Position numbers and translations under genes: made by a program | Assembly (NCBI RefSeq): GCF_001905665.1 | Contig: NZ_LIVX01000004.1 | Span: 337,019 to 401,018, forward strand | DNA from: Streptomyces sp. CB02261 | GTDB lineage: Bacteria; Actinomycetota; Actinomycetes; Streptomycetales; Streptomycetaceae | DNA length: 64,000 nt | Reading direction: 5' to 3' | Notes under the pieces: generated by a model | Databases searched by the model: none | The model's input: the letters and a program-made list of their open reading frames with translations, nothing else | What the model was told of the DNA's origin: nothing | Shown: positions 17,272 to 25,586 of the stretch, piece by piece | Numbering within the stretch: the stretch's first letter is position 1 | Layout of the letters: the number at the start of each line of letters is the position of its first letter

Positions 17272-19107
17272 TTAGAAGGTGAGGCTCCACGAGTTGATGT
17301 AGCCGGTGTCACCCGAGGCCACATCGCGGACCTGGAGCTTCCAGGTGCCGTTGGCGACCTCGCTCGACGCGTCGACCGTGTACGTGGTCACGACGTTGTC
17401 GGCGCTGTCCGAGGAAGAGGACGCCTTGAGGTTGCGCACCGTGCCGTCGGGGGCGATCAGGTCGATGACCAGGTCCCCGCGCCAGGTGTGCTGGATGTCC
17501 ACGCCGACCTTGAGGGCGGCGGGGGCGTTGCCGGTGCGGCCGGTGACGGCGATCGAGGACGACACGGTGGTGTTGTCGGAGATCGTGACGTCGGTCCCGT
17601 TGGTGAAGACGTTCCCGGTCGGCGGCGTGGTGGTGCCGGTGACCGCGTTCACGGTCTTGGTGGCGTCCGCGATACCGGTGCCGCAGCCGCCGGTGCAGGT
17701 GCCGGGCAGCGGGCGGGCGTTGGTCTTGATCGCGGACTCGATCTCGGCCGGGGTGAGGGTGCTCTTGGCCGACTTGAGCAGCGCGGCGAGGCCGGCGATG
17801 TGCGGCGCCGCCATCGAGGTGCCCTGGTAGGGCTCGTAGTTCTCGGTCGACTGGGTCGTCGCGCCCGCGTTCAGCGTGGAGTAGATGCCGTTCTGCGGGG
17901 TGGTGACGGTGCCGGGCGTGTCGGTGCCGCGGCGGGTCTCGCCGCCGGGCGCCGCCACGTCCACGATGGTGCCGAAGTTCGAGTAGAACGACCGGTTGCC
18001 CTCACGGCTGGTCGACGCCACGGTGATGACGTTCGAGCAGTTCGCGGGCGTGAAGCCGGAGGTGTTGGCGTTGCTGTTGCCCGCGGCGACGACGACGGTG
18101 GTACCGCGCGAGACGGCGCCGTTGATCGCGGTCTGGTAGACGCTCGGGCAGGTGGAGCTCGCGCCGCCCAGGCTCAGGTTGATGACCTTGGCCGGGTTGG
18201 CGTTGGCCGGGACGCCCGGCACGCTGCCGCCGGAGGCCCAGGTGATGGCGTCGGCGATGTCGGCGGACGAGCCGCCGCACTTGCCGAGCACCCGCACGGG
18301 CTGGATCTTCGCGTCGTACGCGATGCCCGCGATGCCCTTGGTGTTGTTCGTGACGGCGCCGATGGTGCCGGCCACGTGGGTGCCGTGCCAGGAGGAGTCG
18401 GAGGCCTTCGAGCCGACGCCGCACTCGTTGTCGGTGGCGTTCCAGTCGCCCTCGTCCTTCGGGTTCGCGTCGCGGCCGTTGCCGTCGCGGGCGTCCGAGG
18501 AGGTCGAGATGAAGTCGTAACCGGCGACGACGTTGGCCGCCAGGTCCGTGTGGGCCGCGTAGCCGGTGTCGATGACGGCGACGGTCACACCGGAGCCGGT
18601 CGCCTTGTCCCAGGCCGCGGGAACGTTCATGCCGCCGGTGGGCTCGAAGAGGTCCCACTGCTTGGCGTAGTCGGTGTCGTTCGGCGTGACCGCCATCGCG
18701 TAGGCACGGATGTCAGGCTCGACGGAGGCGACGGACGGGTCGGCGCGGAACGCGTCCATGACCTCCGCCAGGTCCTGCTTGGTGGCGCTGTCGCCCAGGT
18801 CGACCAGGGCGCCACCGCCCGCGAGGCGACGCTCGAAGGCGAGCTTCTCGCCCGTCTTGGCGGCCTTCTCGGCCGTGTCGCTCTTCGCGGCGGTGTTGGA
18901 GCCGGCCTCGGCGGCCTGGCTCTTGTAGGTGACGATGACCTTCTCGACGGGGGCGCTGGGGAGCGCCTGCATCGTCTGCGAAGCCGGCGCGGGCTTCGGG
19001 GTGACAGCGCCCGGGGCGGCGGCGAACGCCCCGGAGGTGGTGGCAGCGGCGCCGAGGATGGCGGCGCTCGCGACCACGGATATGACTCTCCGCCTGGAAC
19101 CGTTCAA
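17272..19107 (-). CDS. Secreted S8 (subtilisin-like) serine protease with C-terminal P-domain
   Basis: This is a 611-residue pre-pro-enzyme. A signal peptide (RRR, hydrophobic stretch, cleavage near residue 29) is followed by an I9-type propeptide (about 50-140). The catalytic domain has Asp180 (VAVIDTGY), His241 (SWHGTHVAGT), oxyanion Asn344 (AAGNSN) and Ser431 (GTSMAAPH). The last ~110 residues (TDVTISDNTTVSSSI to SWSLTF) are a proprotein-convertase P-domain, common in secreted Streptomyces subtilases. The start is a TTG at 19107 with AAAGGG about 8 bp upstream; it places the twin-Arg-rich N-region correctly before the hydrophobic segment. It likely degrades extracellular protein or processes secreted precursors. 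No inhibitor gene is adjacent. Confidence 0.95.
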   Translation of the reverse strand: MNGSRRRVISVVASAAILGAAATTSGAFAAAPGAVTPKPAPASQTMQALPSAPVEKVIVTYKSQAAEAGSNTAAKSDTAEKAAKTGEKLAFERRLAGGGALVDLGDSATKQDLAEVMDAFRADPSVASVEPDIRAYAMAVTPNDTDYAKQWDLFEPTGGMNVPAAWDKATGSGVTVAVIDTGYAAHTDLAANVVAGYDFISTSSDARDGNGRDANPKDEGDWNATDNECGVGSKASDSSWHGTHVAGTIGAVTNNTKGIAGIAYDAKIQPVRVLGKCGGSSADIADAITWASGGSVPGVPANANPAKVINLSLGGASSTCPSVYQTAINGAVSRGTTVVVAAGNSNANTSGFTPANCSNVITVASTSREGNRSFYSNFGTIVDVAAPGGETRRGTDTPGTVTTPQNGIYSTLNAGATTQSTENYEPYQGTSMAAPHIAGLAALLKSAKSTLTPAEIESAIKTNARPLPGTCTGGCGTGIADATKTVNAVTGTTTPPTGNVFTNGTDVTISDNTTVSSSIAVTGRTGNAPAALKVGVDIQHTWRGDLVIDLIAPDGTVRNLKASSSSDSADNVVTTYTVDASSEVANGTWKLQVRDVASGDTGYINSWSLTF

Positions 19108-19605
19108 GGTGTGGCCCTTTCAAGTACGACGTAACTGCGGAGCAGTGGCGGCGGCGCGGGACACACGGGGCGAAGTGGGGTCGCTGTCCGTCGGTCCCTG
19201 GGCTGGGGAGCCCGTGCGCCGCCACCGGCGCGACGGCCCGGGTCAAGGCCGCCCCCGGCGGACACCACCCTCCTCATGCACCTGTCAGGGTGCGTTCGGG
19301 GGATGATATCTGCCGGTGCGGAGGACAGTAGGGAACGGGCAGGTGAACCCGATACGGGGAAAACCCTTGTCACCCCTCACCGGGCGGCGGGGGGTCGGTG
19401 AGGGGAGGGTCCACGGGGACCGCCTCGGGGCCGCCCGTCTCCTCTGACGTCCCTGTTCTCCGCCACGGAGCCCCGCTCGGCGACCCTCGCGGAGCGAGGG
19501 TCCGGGCCCGTCGGCAGCACCGGACCAGGGGAGCCGAGTTCGAGCGTCGGGAGGCCGTGGGCGCGCTCCCGCGTCACCGGGCGGAGGTGCCGGAGGCGGT
19601 GTGCC
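19108..19605. other. 498-bp intergenic region with a terminator-like hairpin and a duplicated gene tail
   Basis: No complete gene is visible. The left part is the upstream region of the TTG-started subtilase. An inverted repeat with 10-bp arms (CCCCTCACCG/CGGTGAGGGG, 13-nt loop) lies at 19373-19405 and could terminate transcripts arriving from the GNAT gene. A 52-bp copy of the GNAT gene's 3' end lies at 19532-19583. Confidence 0.7.
19532..19583 (-). repeat. Degenerate duplicate of the GNAT gene 3' end
   Basis: These 52 bp match 19608-19659, the last codons of the GNAT gene, at 42 of 52 positions in the same orientation, 76 bp apart. Translated, the copy gives RPVTRERAHGLPTLELG against RPVARERVYGVTTLELG in the gene. 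The copy lacks the stop codon. It is probably the remnant of an ancestral tandem paralogue or of a partial duplication. Confidence 0.75.
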
Positions 19606-20472
19606 TCAGCCGAGTTCGAGTGTCGTGACACCGTAGACGCGCTCGCGGGCCACCGGTCGCACCGGGCCCGTGTACATCCTCGCCGTCTCGAACGTCGGCT
19701 CCAGACCCCGCTCCTCGGCGAGCCGCGCCGCCGCCGGGTTCGACTCCGGCATGTCGACCGCGATCCGGGTCGAACCGAAGGCCCGCGCCTCGGCGGCCAG
19801 CCCGTCGAGCAGGGCGGCCGCGTCGGCCGGGGTGTCCGCGAACAGCGGCCCCACGCGCGCCTCGTCCTGCGCGGGACGGACCACCCCGTACCCGGTCACC
19901 CGTCCGTCGACGACCCGGACCAGGGCGCGATGACCGGGCGTGGTCAGCCAGGCCGCGAGGAACCGCGGCCGGTCGGCGTGGTGGCAGGTGCTGTCGTACG
20001 CGGCGATGGCGGGCGGATCGACCCGCCAGGAGGCCACCACGCCGGGCACCGGGCCGTCGGGCGCCGGGACCTCGCCCACGTAACGTGCCGTGCGGTACGC
20101 CGTGGAGAAACCGGAGCGCCGGTAGTTGTCCTGCTGCGCGGGCACCCCGTCGAGTCCGACCGACCGGTCGCCCGCGTGGGCCAGCGCGGCCCGCCAGGTG
20201 GCCAGGCCGTGACCGAGACCGCGGAGCTCGGGACGTACGAGATAGAAGCCGAGGAACGCGTACGCGTCGTCATAGGCGACGACGGAAATGGCGGATACCG
20301 GCTCCCCGTCGACCCGCCCGAGGAAGAAGCCGCCCGGGTCCTGCGCGAAGAACGCCCGCGCGTCCGAGAGGCCGGGATTCCACCCCTCCGCGGCGGCCCA
20401 GGCACGCACGAGCTCCCAGTCCCGCGCCGAGGCGGGCGCGACGGACAGCGAGCCGGAGGGGACGGAGACCAT
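19606..20472 (-). CDS. GNAT-family N-acetyltransferase, double-domain type
   Basis: The product is 288 residues. The first half carries the GNAT acetyl-CoA loop: FYLVRPELRGLGHGLATWRAAL (motif A, R-x-x-G-x-G) after a GRVDGEPVSAISVV strand pair. The second half (from about 150) is the accessory domain seen in DUF1248-type acetyltransferases, ending in ETARMYTGPVRPVARERVYG. Substrate is unknown. Two start ATGs are possible; 20472 is preferred because GAAGGA ends 6 bp before it, whereas 20478 abuts the site directly. It is downstream of the SPFH/NAD-kinase-like pair on the same strand after a 237-bp gap and is probably a separate unit. Its C-terminal codons are duplicated 76 bp beyond the stop. 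Confidence 0.88.
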   Translation of the reverse strand: MVSVPSGSLSVAPASARDWELVRAWAAAEGWNPGLSDARAFFAQDPGGFFLGRVDGEPVSAISVVAYDDAYAFLGFYLVRPELRGLGHGLATWRAALAHAGDRSVGLDGVPAQQDNYRRSGFSTAYRTARYVGEVPAPDGPVPGVVASWRVDPPAIAAYDSTCHHADRPRFLAAWLTTPGHRALVRVVDGRVTGYGVVRPAQDEARVGPLFADTPADAAALLDGLAAEARAFGSTRIAVDMPESNPAAARLAEERGLEPTFETARMYTGPVRPVARERVYGVTTLELG

Positions 20473-20709
20473 GGACATTCCTTCGACGGCCGGGCGCGGG
20501 CAGGTGGCAGTCCGGCCCCACGGACCGCACGAACCCCACGGTCGGAGCGGTCCGAAGGCGCCGCACGGCCGAGGAAGCGGACCGCACAGGCACCACGCAC
20601 CACAAGGAAAACCGGACAAAGCGCGCCGAGCATAGCGTCACGCGGCAACCGGCCGGCTGACGGCCGATCGATTCCGGCCGCCGAGCCGGGCGGACAATCC
20701 CGGCATACC

Positions 20710-21609
20710 TCAGTGCACGAGTCGCAGCCGCGGCCCCGCCACCGAGAGGCGGACGGTCTGACCCCACGTCAGGTCGAGCGCGTCCGATTCGACGCCGTCG
20801 CCGAACGCGACGAGGCGGTCCGACTCGACGGTGAGACGCAGGCCCTGACCCGGGTCGAGAAGCCCCTCCACCCGGCTCGTTCCGGTCGTCGGCGACGGCC
20901 AGGCCTCACGGACGAACCAGGCGAGCCGGGCGTCCGCCGGAGCGGGCAGCGCGAGCGTGCTGGAGCGCTGCTCCCACAGGGACCGCAGCCACCCCGTGGC
21001 CCCCGTGCCGGTGCCGACCAGCACCCCGGAGGAGGCCTGGGGCTCGGGCGCGACACCGGTCGCGTCCGGGTCGAGCGTGTAGCGCGCCGTCTGGTGGCCG
21101 CGGGGGCCGACGTAGATCTCGTTCAGGGCCAGCAGCCGCTGGGCGTCGTCGGTGATGGCCTCGACCATCGTCAGCTCGTCGACCGTCGCTCCGCCGCCCA
21201 CCGCGTACGGCAGCAGCCGTCGTGCCCGGTCCGCGCGGTGGCGGACCAGGACGCCGGCGTTGCGCCCGGGGTCGGTGTCGATCCCGATGACCGGCTGCCC
21301 GTCCAGGTACTTGGCCGCGTTGGCGACCAGGCCGTCCTGTCCGACCACGACGACCACGTCCTCGGGACCGAACAGGAACCGGTCCAGGTCGGCCCGTTCC
21401 ACCCGGGTCTGCCGCCACGTCAGCGGCACCGCGCCCGCCACCTCGGCCAGCGCCCGGTGGTTGCGCTCGTGCCGCTCACGCACGGCGTCGACCGAACGGC
21501 CGCGCGCGGAGAGGAAGAACGCGGCCTGGCCGTGCGTACCGTGCCGGGCCAGCAGTTCCTCGTACTCCGTGGTCCGGTGCACGAGCACCGCGCGCGGCGC
21601 GAGGCTCAC
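20710..21609 (-). CDS. NAD kinase-like protein coupled to SPFH protein
   Basis: The product is 299 residues with an NAD+/diacylglycerol-kinase fold signature. VVVVVGQDG (85-93) corresponds to the GGDG motif but has Gln for the second Gly. VIGIDTDPGRNAGVL resembles the GINTD substrate loop, and SSGVLVGTGTGATGW resembles the TPTGSTA block. The altered GGDG motif makes genuine NAD kinase activity uncertain; it may phosphorylate another nucleoside or only bind NAD. The GTG start at 21609 overlaps the TGA of the SPFH gene (GTGA), so the two are translationally coupled and presumably act together at the membrane. The housekeeping nadK is expected elsewhere in the genome. Confidence 0.72.
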   Translation of the reverse strand: MSLAPRAVLVHRTTEYEELLARHGTHGQAAFFLSARGRSVDAVRERHERNHRALAEVAGAVPLTWRQTRVERADLDRFLFGPEDVVVVVGQDGLVANAAKYLDGQPVIGIDTDPGRNAGVLVRHRADRARRLLPYAVGGGATVDELTMVEAITDDAQRLLALNEIYVGPRGHQTARYTLDPDATGVAPEPQASSGVLVGTGTGATGWLRSLWEQRSSTLALPAPADARLAWFVREAWPSPTTGTSRVEGLLDPGQGLRLTVESDRLVAFGDGVESDALDLTWGQTVRLSVAGPRLRLVH

Positions 21610-22613
21610 GACCGTGCCCCGCCCTCGCCCAGCTTGGCGAGCAGCCCCGTGAGGACGTCAGGCGAGAGCGTCAGGTGCTCGATCCGGGGCAGGTTCTCGG
21701 CCGCGCGGGTCACGGCGAGCGCGTGCAGCGTGGCGGCGTCCACCTCCGTGTGCGCCCGCAGCCACTCGGACTGCGCTCCGGCGCGCGCCTGCCCGACCTC
21801 GCGGGCCGCCTCGGCCTCGGCGCGGGCGAGGCGGACCTTCCGTACGGCCTCGGCCTCGGCGCGCACCGCGTCGGCGGCGGCGTTCTCCTCGGCCTCGCGG
21901 CGCGCGTTGGTGCCGCGCTGCTCGACCAGCCGCTCCTCCTGCCGGGCCAGCTCGATCTTGCTGGCGAGCTCGTTCTCCGCGATGGCGCGCTCGCGTTCGA
22001 CGGCGACGGCGCGGCGCTCGTACGTGGCCCGGTCGGCCTCCTGCTGGATCTGCTCCCGCGCCGGGGTGCGCAGGGCGCGTTCCACCTCGGGTTCGGGGCG
22101 GATGGCCACCACCCGGACGGCGACGACCTCGATGCCGGTGGAGGGCAGGCGGGGCTCGGCCGCCAGCCCGGCCGCGACCCGGTCCCGGACCGCCGCCACT
22201 CCGTCGACGAGCGCCTCGGCGAGCGAGGTACGGGCGAGGACGTCGAGCGCGTGCTGCTGGGCGGTCTCGGTGAGGAGCGTGGCGATCTGCTCCAGCGGTG
22301 CGCCGCGCCACGCGCCGGTGTCGGGGTCGATGGAGAAGTCGAGCCGGGTGGCCGCGGCGGCGGGGTCGCCGATCCGGTACGTGACGGTGGACTGGACGCT
22401 GACGTCCTGGAAGTCGGCGGTACGGGCGTGGAAGGCCATCGCCAGTTCGCGGTCGTTGACCGGCACTTCGGAGAGGGCGGCGGTGCGCGGCCGGAACCAG
22501 AAGCTGAGCCCCTCGCCGTCGTGCACGAGCCGGCCGCGGCGCTGGTGGCGGATGTGCGCGGTGGGCGCGGAGCGCAGGTGGCGCCAGCCGGCGCGGCGGG
22601 TGATGTCTGCCAT
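21606..22613 (-). CDS. SPFH/band-7 domain protein
   Basis: The product is 335 residues. Residues about 25-180 form an SPFH/prohibitin-type domain (SFWFRPRTAALSEVPVNDRE, DVSVQSTVTYRIGDP, VRVVAIRPEPEVERAL). A long charged Ala/Glu/Arg coiled coil follows (about 185-290: EQIQQEADRATYERR, ARREAEENAAADAVRAE), then a short C-terminal tail. There is no N-terminal membrane helix, unlike classic flotillins, so it probably assembles on the membrane or in the cytosol as a ring scaffold. AAGGGGG lies 8 bp before ATG 22613. The promoter is covered by two TCGTCA-N3-TGACGA operators. The downstream NAD-kinase-like gene overlaps by 4 bp, forming a two-gene unit. Confidence 0.9.
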   Translation of the reverse strand: MADITRRAGWRHLRSAPTAHIRHQRRGRLVHDGEGLSFWFRPRTAALSEVPVNDRELAMAFHARTADFQDVSVQSTVTYRIGDPAAAATRLDFSIDPDTGAWRGAPLEQIATLLTETAQQHALDVLARTSLAEALVDGVAAVRDRVAAGLAAEPRLPSTGIEVVAVRVVAIRPEPEVERALRTPAREQIQQEADRATYERRAVAVERERAIAENELASKIELARQEERLVEQRGTNARREAEENAAADAVRAEAEAVRKVRLARAEAEAAREVGQARAGAQSEWLRAHTEVDAATLHALAVTRAAENLPRIEHLTLSPDVLTGLLAKLGEGGARS

Positions 22614-22629
22614 GAGAGAAGCCCCCTTG

Positions 22630-22678
22630 TCGTCAAGCTGACGATAGGGGGTCTGGCTGATTGTCGTCAAGATGACGA
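22630..22678 (-). promoter_or_regulatory. Promoter and twin operators of the SPFH/NAD-kinase-like operon
   Basis: Two inverted repeats with identical 6-bp arms, TCGTCA-N3-TGACGA, lie at 22630-22644 and 22664-22678 with centres 34 bp apart. Read on the minus strand, they contain the promoter itself: -35 TTGACG within the distal site, an 18-bp spacer, and -10 TATCGT within the proximal site, about 30 bp before the ATG. Binding of a dimer at each site would block RNA polymerase completely. The regulator is not in this window; a metabolite-sensing repressor linked to NAD metabolism is one guess. Confidence 0.75.
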
Positions 22679-22735
22679 ATTTGGGGCGGTGGCCGTAGGG
22701 GAGTGTCCGACCCCCCCTGGCGCGGGTGGCCGCCC

Positions 22736-23875
22736 TCAGCCCGCGACGGGCGCGGGCAGCGGCTCGGCCTGGGACGGGGGGAGGTCGGGGGTCGTCTGAC
22801 GGCTGAGGATGCGATCGACGGCGCCGGGGCCGGTGGCGGCCGGGGTGGTGAGGGCTGGGCCGGTGGTGGTCGGGGTGGTGAGGGTCGGACCGCTGACGGC
22901 CGGAGCGGACCGGGCGGTGGGGCCTGTCGGGGTGGGCTCGGCGGTGGGGCCTGTCGGGGTGGGCTCGGCGGTGGGGGCTGCCGGGGTCGGCTCGGCCGTG
23001 GGGCCGTCCTTCGTCAGCAGGACCACGCCCCGGGCCGCGACCAGGGAGGCGGCGGCCGCGACGAGCCAGCCCCACGCGCCCGCCCGGAACGTCTCGCCGA
23101 GCAGGGCCACCCCGATCACGGCGGCGGCCGCCGGGTTGGAGAGGTTGACGACGGCGAGCGGCGCGGCGAGCCCGCCCCGGTAGGCGGCCTGCGAGAGCAG
23201 GAGGCCTCCCGTCGCGAAGCCCGAGATGAGCAGCGCGAGCAGCGCGGTCTGCCACCAGGCCGGTGCGCCGCCCGGCAGTTCGCGCGCGAGCGCGGCCGTC
23301 AGGGTCTGGGTGAGCGCGGAGGCGACACCGGAGGCGATGCCCGAGGCCGTGGCGTGCCCGAGCCCGTTCCGGCCCCGGCCGCCCGCCCCGCCCTCGTGCC
23401 CGTGTGGGCGGCCGGAGGCGAGCGTGGCGACGAGGAGCGCCGTCGTCGCGGCGACCACCAGGGACTCGCGCAGGCTGAGCGCCTCGCCGGGCGCCGCCGG
23501 CCCGGTCACGGCGACGAGACCGACGAGGCCGCCCAGGGTCCACAGCGCCCCGCGCCATTCGGTACGGGTCACCCGGCGCCGCGCGTGGTACGCGCCCAGC
23601 GGCAGCGCGGCCACGAGCGTCAGCGCTCCGAGCGGCTGGACCAGCGTCAACGGCCCGTAGTGCAGGGCGGCGACGTGGGCCAGGGCTCCGGCGGCGTTGA
23701 GTCCCACCGCGGACCACCACTGTCCGTGGGTGAGCAGCGCGCGCAGCGCCCCGCCCCCGTCCCGCACGGGCGAGGAGGCGGCGAGCCGGGACTGGGCGAC
23801 GGCGGCGAGCGCGTATCCGGCGGCGGAGACGAGCGAGAGGAGCACCGCGATGACGGTGCCGACGGCGGCGTTCAT
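22736..23875 (-). CDS. DMT-family (EamA-like) transporter with Pro/Thr-rich tail
   Basis: The product is 379 residues. About ten hydrophobic segments span residues 1-285 in the two-fold EamA arrangement (TVIAVLLSLVSAAGYALAAVAQS; HYGPLTLVQPLGALTL; LAAPLAVVNLSNPAAAAVIG). This resembles the NIPA/DMT proteins often found in actinomycetes. Residues about 290-380 are a low-complexity Pro/Thr tail with three near-identical 9-residue repeats (PTAEPTPTG). ATG 23875 overlaps the PAP2 gene's stop (ATGA), so the two form an operon read away from tetR. A role in export of a small molecule or Mg2+ is possible; the substrate is unknown. Confidence 0.85.
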   Translation of the reverse strand: MNAAVGTVIAVLLSLVSAAGYALAAVAQSRLAASSPVRDGGGALRALLTHGQWWSAVGLNAAGALAHVAALHYGPLTLVQPLGALTLVAALPLGAYHARRRVTRTEWRGALWTLGGLVGLVAVTGPAAPGEALSLRESLVVAATTALLVATLASGRPHGHEGGAGGRGRNGLGHATASGIASGVASALTQTLTAALARELPGGAPAWWQTALLALLISGFATGGLLLSQAAYRGGLAAPLAVVNLSNPAAAAVIGVALLGETFRAGAWGWLVAAAASLVAARGVVLLTKDGPTAEPTPAAPTAEPTPTGPTAEPTPTGPTARSAPAVSGPTLTTPTTTGPALTTPAATGPGAVDRILSRQTTPDLPPSQAEPLPAPVAG

Positions 23876-24762
23876 CGAAGGGCTCCGGCCGGGAGGGGGG
23901 TCGTCCCGGCCGCGCGGGGCGCGGGTGGGGACGCCGTCCGGTGGCCGGGCGCGCGTACGGCGAGCAGCGCGAGGCCGAGGAGCACGGCGGCGGCGAGCGC
24001 GTCGAACCAGTAGTGGTTGGCGGTGCCGACGATGACGAGCAGGGTGACCAGTGGATGGAGCAGCCACAGGACCCGCAGGCGGGACCGCGTGGCGGCGATG
24101 AGGCCGATCGCGACCATGAGCGCCCAGCCGAAGTGCAGTGACGGCATCGCCGCGAACTGGTTCGCCATCGAGTCCGTCTCCGGCGTCGCGCCGTACACCG
24201 AGGGTCCGTAGATCCGGGCGGTGTCGACGAGTCCGCTGGCCGCGAGCATCCGGGGCGGGGCGAGCGGCATCAGCAGGTGCAGGGCGAGCGCGGCGGCGGT
24301 GAGAAGCGCGAGCACGCGGCGCGACCACACGTAGTGGGCGGGGCGGCGCGCGTAGAGCCAGACGAGGAAGGCGAGGGTGGCCGGGAAGTGGACGGCGGCG
24401 TAGTACGTGTTCGCCGTCCGGATCAGCGGTTCGCCGTGCAGGAGCAGCTGCTGGATCGCTCCCTCGCCCGGGAGGTGGACCGCGCGCTCGGCGTCCCAGA
24501 CACGGTCGGCGTTCCGGAAGGCGCGGGTCTCGTGGCCGTTGGCGAGGAGCCGGCCGAGCTTGTACACGAGGAAGAGCGCCGTCACGAGGGCGAGCTCGCG
24601 CAGGAGGGGCGGTCTGGCGGACTCGCCCGAGCGCTCGCCGCCGGCCTCGGCCTCGGGCGTGTCCCCGGTGCCCTGTCCGCCGTGCCCCGCGGTGCCGTGG
24701 GTAGGCGTCAGCCCCGGCCCCGCAGGACGTGGTCCTCGTATCCCGCCTGTCCCGGCAGCCAT
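23872..24762 (-). CDS. PAP2-superfamily membrane phosphatase
   Basis: The product is 296 residues with six hydrophobic segments. The active-site blocks of the Aur1/PAP2_C type are visible: PSLHFGWAL (histidine motif) and TANHYWFDALAA (second His/Asp motif), with MPLAPPRML as the weak first motif. Such proteins dephosphorylate lipid or prenyl phosphates, or transfer head groups, at the outer membrane face. ATG 24762 has AGAGGG 8 bp upstream. The promoter (-35 TTGCGT, 17 bp, -10 TAGGCT on the minus strand) lies inside the TetR operator region, so expression is presumably repressed by the divergent TetR. The DMT gene follows with a 4-bp overlap. Confidence 0.88.
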   Translation of the reverse strand: MAAGTGGIRGPRPAGPGLTPTHGTAGHGGQGTGDTPEAEAGGERSGESARPPLLRELALVTALFLVYKLGRLLANGHETRAFRNADRVWDAERAVHLPGEGAIQQLLLHGEPLIRTANTYYAAVHFPATLAFLVWLYARRPAHYVWSRRVLALLTAAALALHLLMPLAPPRMLAASGLVDTARIYGPSVYGATPETDSMANQFAAMPSLHFGWALMVAIGLIAATRSRLRVLWLLHPLVTLLVIVGTANHYWFDALAAAVLLGLALLAVRAPGHRTASPPAPRAAGTTPLPAGALR

Positions 24763-24804
24763 CGCGCGGCCCTCTAATCCGTCCAATCGGCAACAAACGG
24801 AGTG

Positions 24805-24876
24805 AGCCTAGATCCGATTTCATCGAGACGCAAGCGTCTCGATACGTTTGCGTCTCGATTGTGCACCCCCTACTCT
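24805..24876. promoter_or_regulatory. Divergent promoters sharing a TetR operator with three half-sites
   Basis: A perfect inverted repeat with 10-bp arms (ATCGAGACGC/GCGTCTCGAT, 2-bp centre) lies at 24822-24843. A third GCGTCTCGAT half lies at 24850-24859, 16 bp further, forming an overlapping imperfect second palindrome. Rightward promoter: -35 TTGCGT (24848-24853), 17 bp, -10 TACTCT (24871-24876). Leftward promoter: -35 at 24828-24833, 17 bp, -10 at 24805-24810. Both -35 boxes fall inside operator halves, so one protein can shut both promoters. Confidence 0.8.
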
Positions 24877-24910
24877 CGTATGTGCAGAGTCAGGTGTCCG
24901 GGAGGGATCG

Positions 24911-25513
24911 ATGTCCACAGAGGCCGCGACCGCCGCAGCCCGCCGCAGCAAGATCACGCCGGAGCGCGAGACGGAGCTGTACGACGCCGTGCTCCGCCTC
25001 CTCCGCGAGGGCGGCTACGACTCGGTCACCATGGAGGGCGTCGCGGCCCGCACCAAGTGCGGCAAGGCCACGCTCTACCGTCAGTGGGGCACCAAGCCGC
25101 AGCTCGTCACGGCCGCGCTCGCGCGGCGGCGCTGCACCGTGTTCGCCGGCATCGACACCGGCAGCCTGGCGGGGGACCTGCGTGAGGCGGCCCGTATCGC
25201 CGCGTCCCACCACGAACGCGACGCCGAACTCATGGAGGCCGTCGCCCAGGCCTTCATCCAGCACCCCGACCTGCGCGCCGCGCTCCGCGAGACCGTCATC
25301 GCCCCGGAGGTCGCCGCCATCGACGCGGTGGTGGCGCGCGCGGTCGAGCGGGGCGAGGTCGACGCGGACAACCCCGCGATCGGGTTCGTCGCGCCCTGCT
25401 TCCTGGGCATGCTCCGCATCGAGCGCCTCTTCGAGGACCGCTTCAGCGACGCGTCGACCATGCGCGGCTTCGTGGACGCCGTGCTCCTCCCGTCCTTGCG
25501 CGCGGAGAGCTGA
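24911..25513 (+). CDS. TetR-family transcriptional repressor
   Basis: The product is 200 residues. The N-terminal helix-turn-helix is typical: ETELYDAVLRLLREGGYDSVTMEGVAARTKCGKATLYRQWGTK. The C-terminal part (IDTGSLAGDLREAARI to the end) matches the TetR_C_16-like ligand-binding domain. ATG 24911 is preceded by GGGAGGG at 6 bp. It is divergent from the PAP2/DMT operon, and the shared 124-bp region carries a perfect operator overlapping both promoters, so autorepression and control of the operon are expected. The inducer is unknown but is probably the substrate of the DMT transporter. Confidence 0.93.
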   Translation: MSTEAATAAARRSKITPERETELYDAVLRLLREGGYDSVTMEGVAARTKCGKATLYRQWGTKPQLVTAALARRRCTVFAGIDTGSLAGDLREAARIAASHHERDAELMEAVAQAFIQHPDLRAALRETVIAPEVAAIDAVVARAVERGEVDADNPAIGFVAPCFLGMLRIERLFEDRFSDASTMRGFVDAVLLPSLRAES

Positions 25514-25586
25514 GACCGGGGGAGGCCGGCCGCCCGGTCGGCCCCGCCGCCAGGACACCACCCGGGCCGTCCGGCACGCTGGGAGC

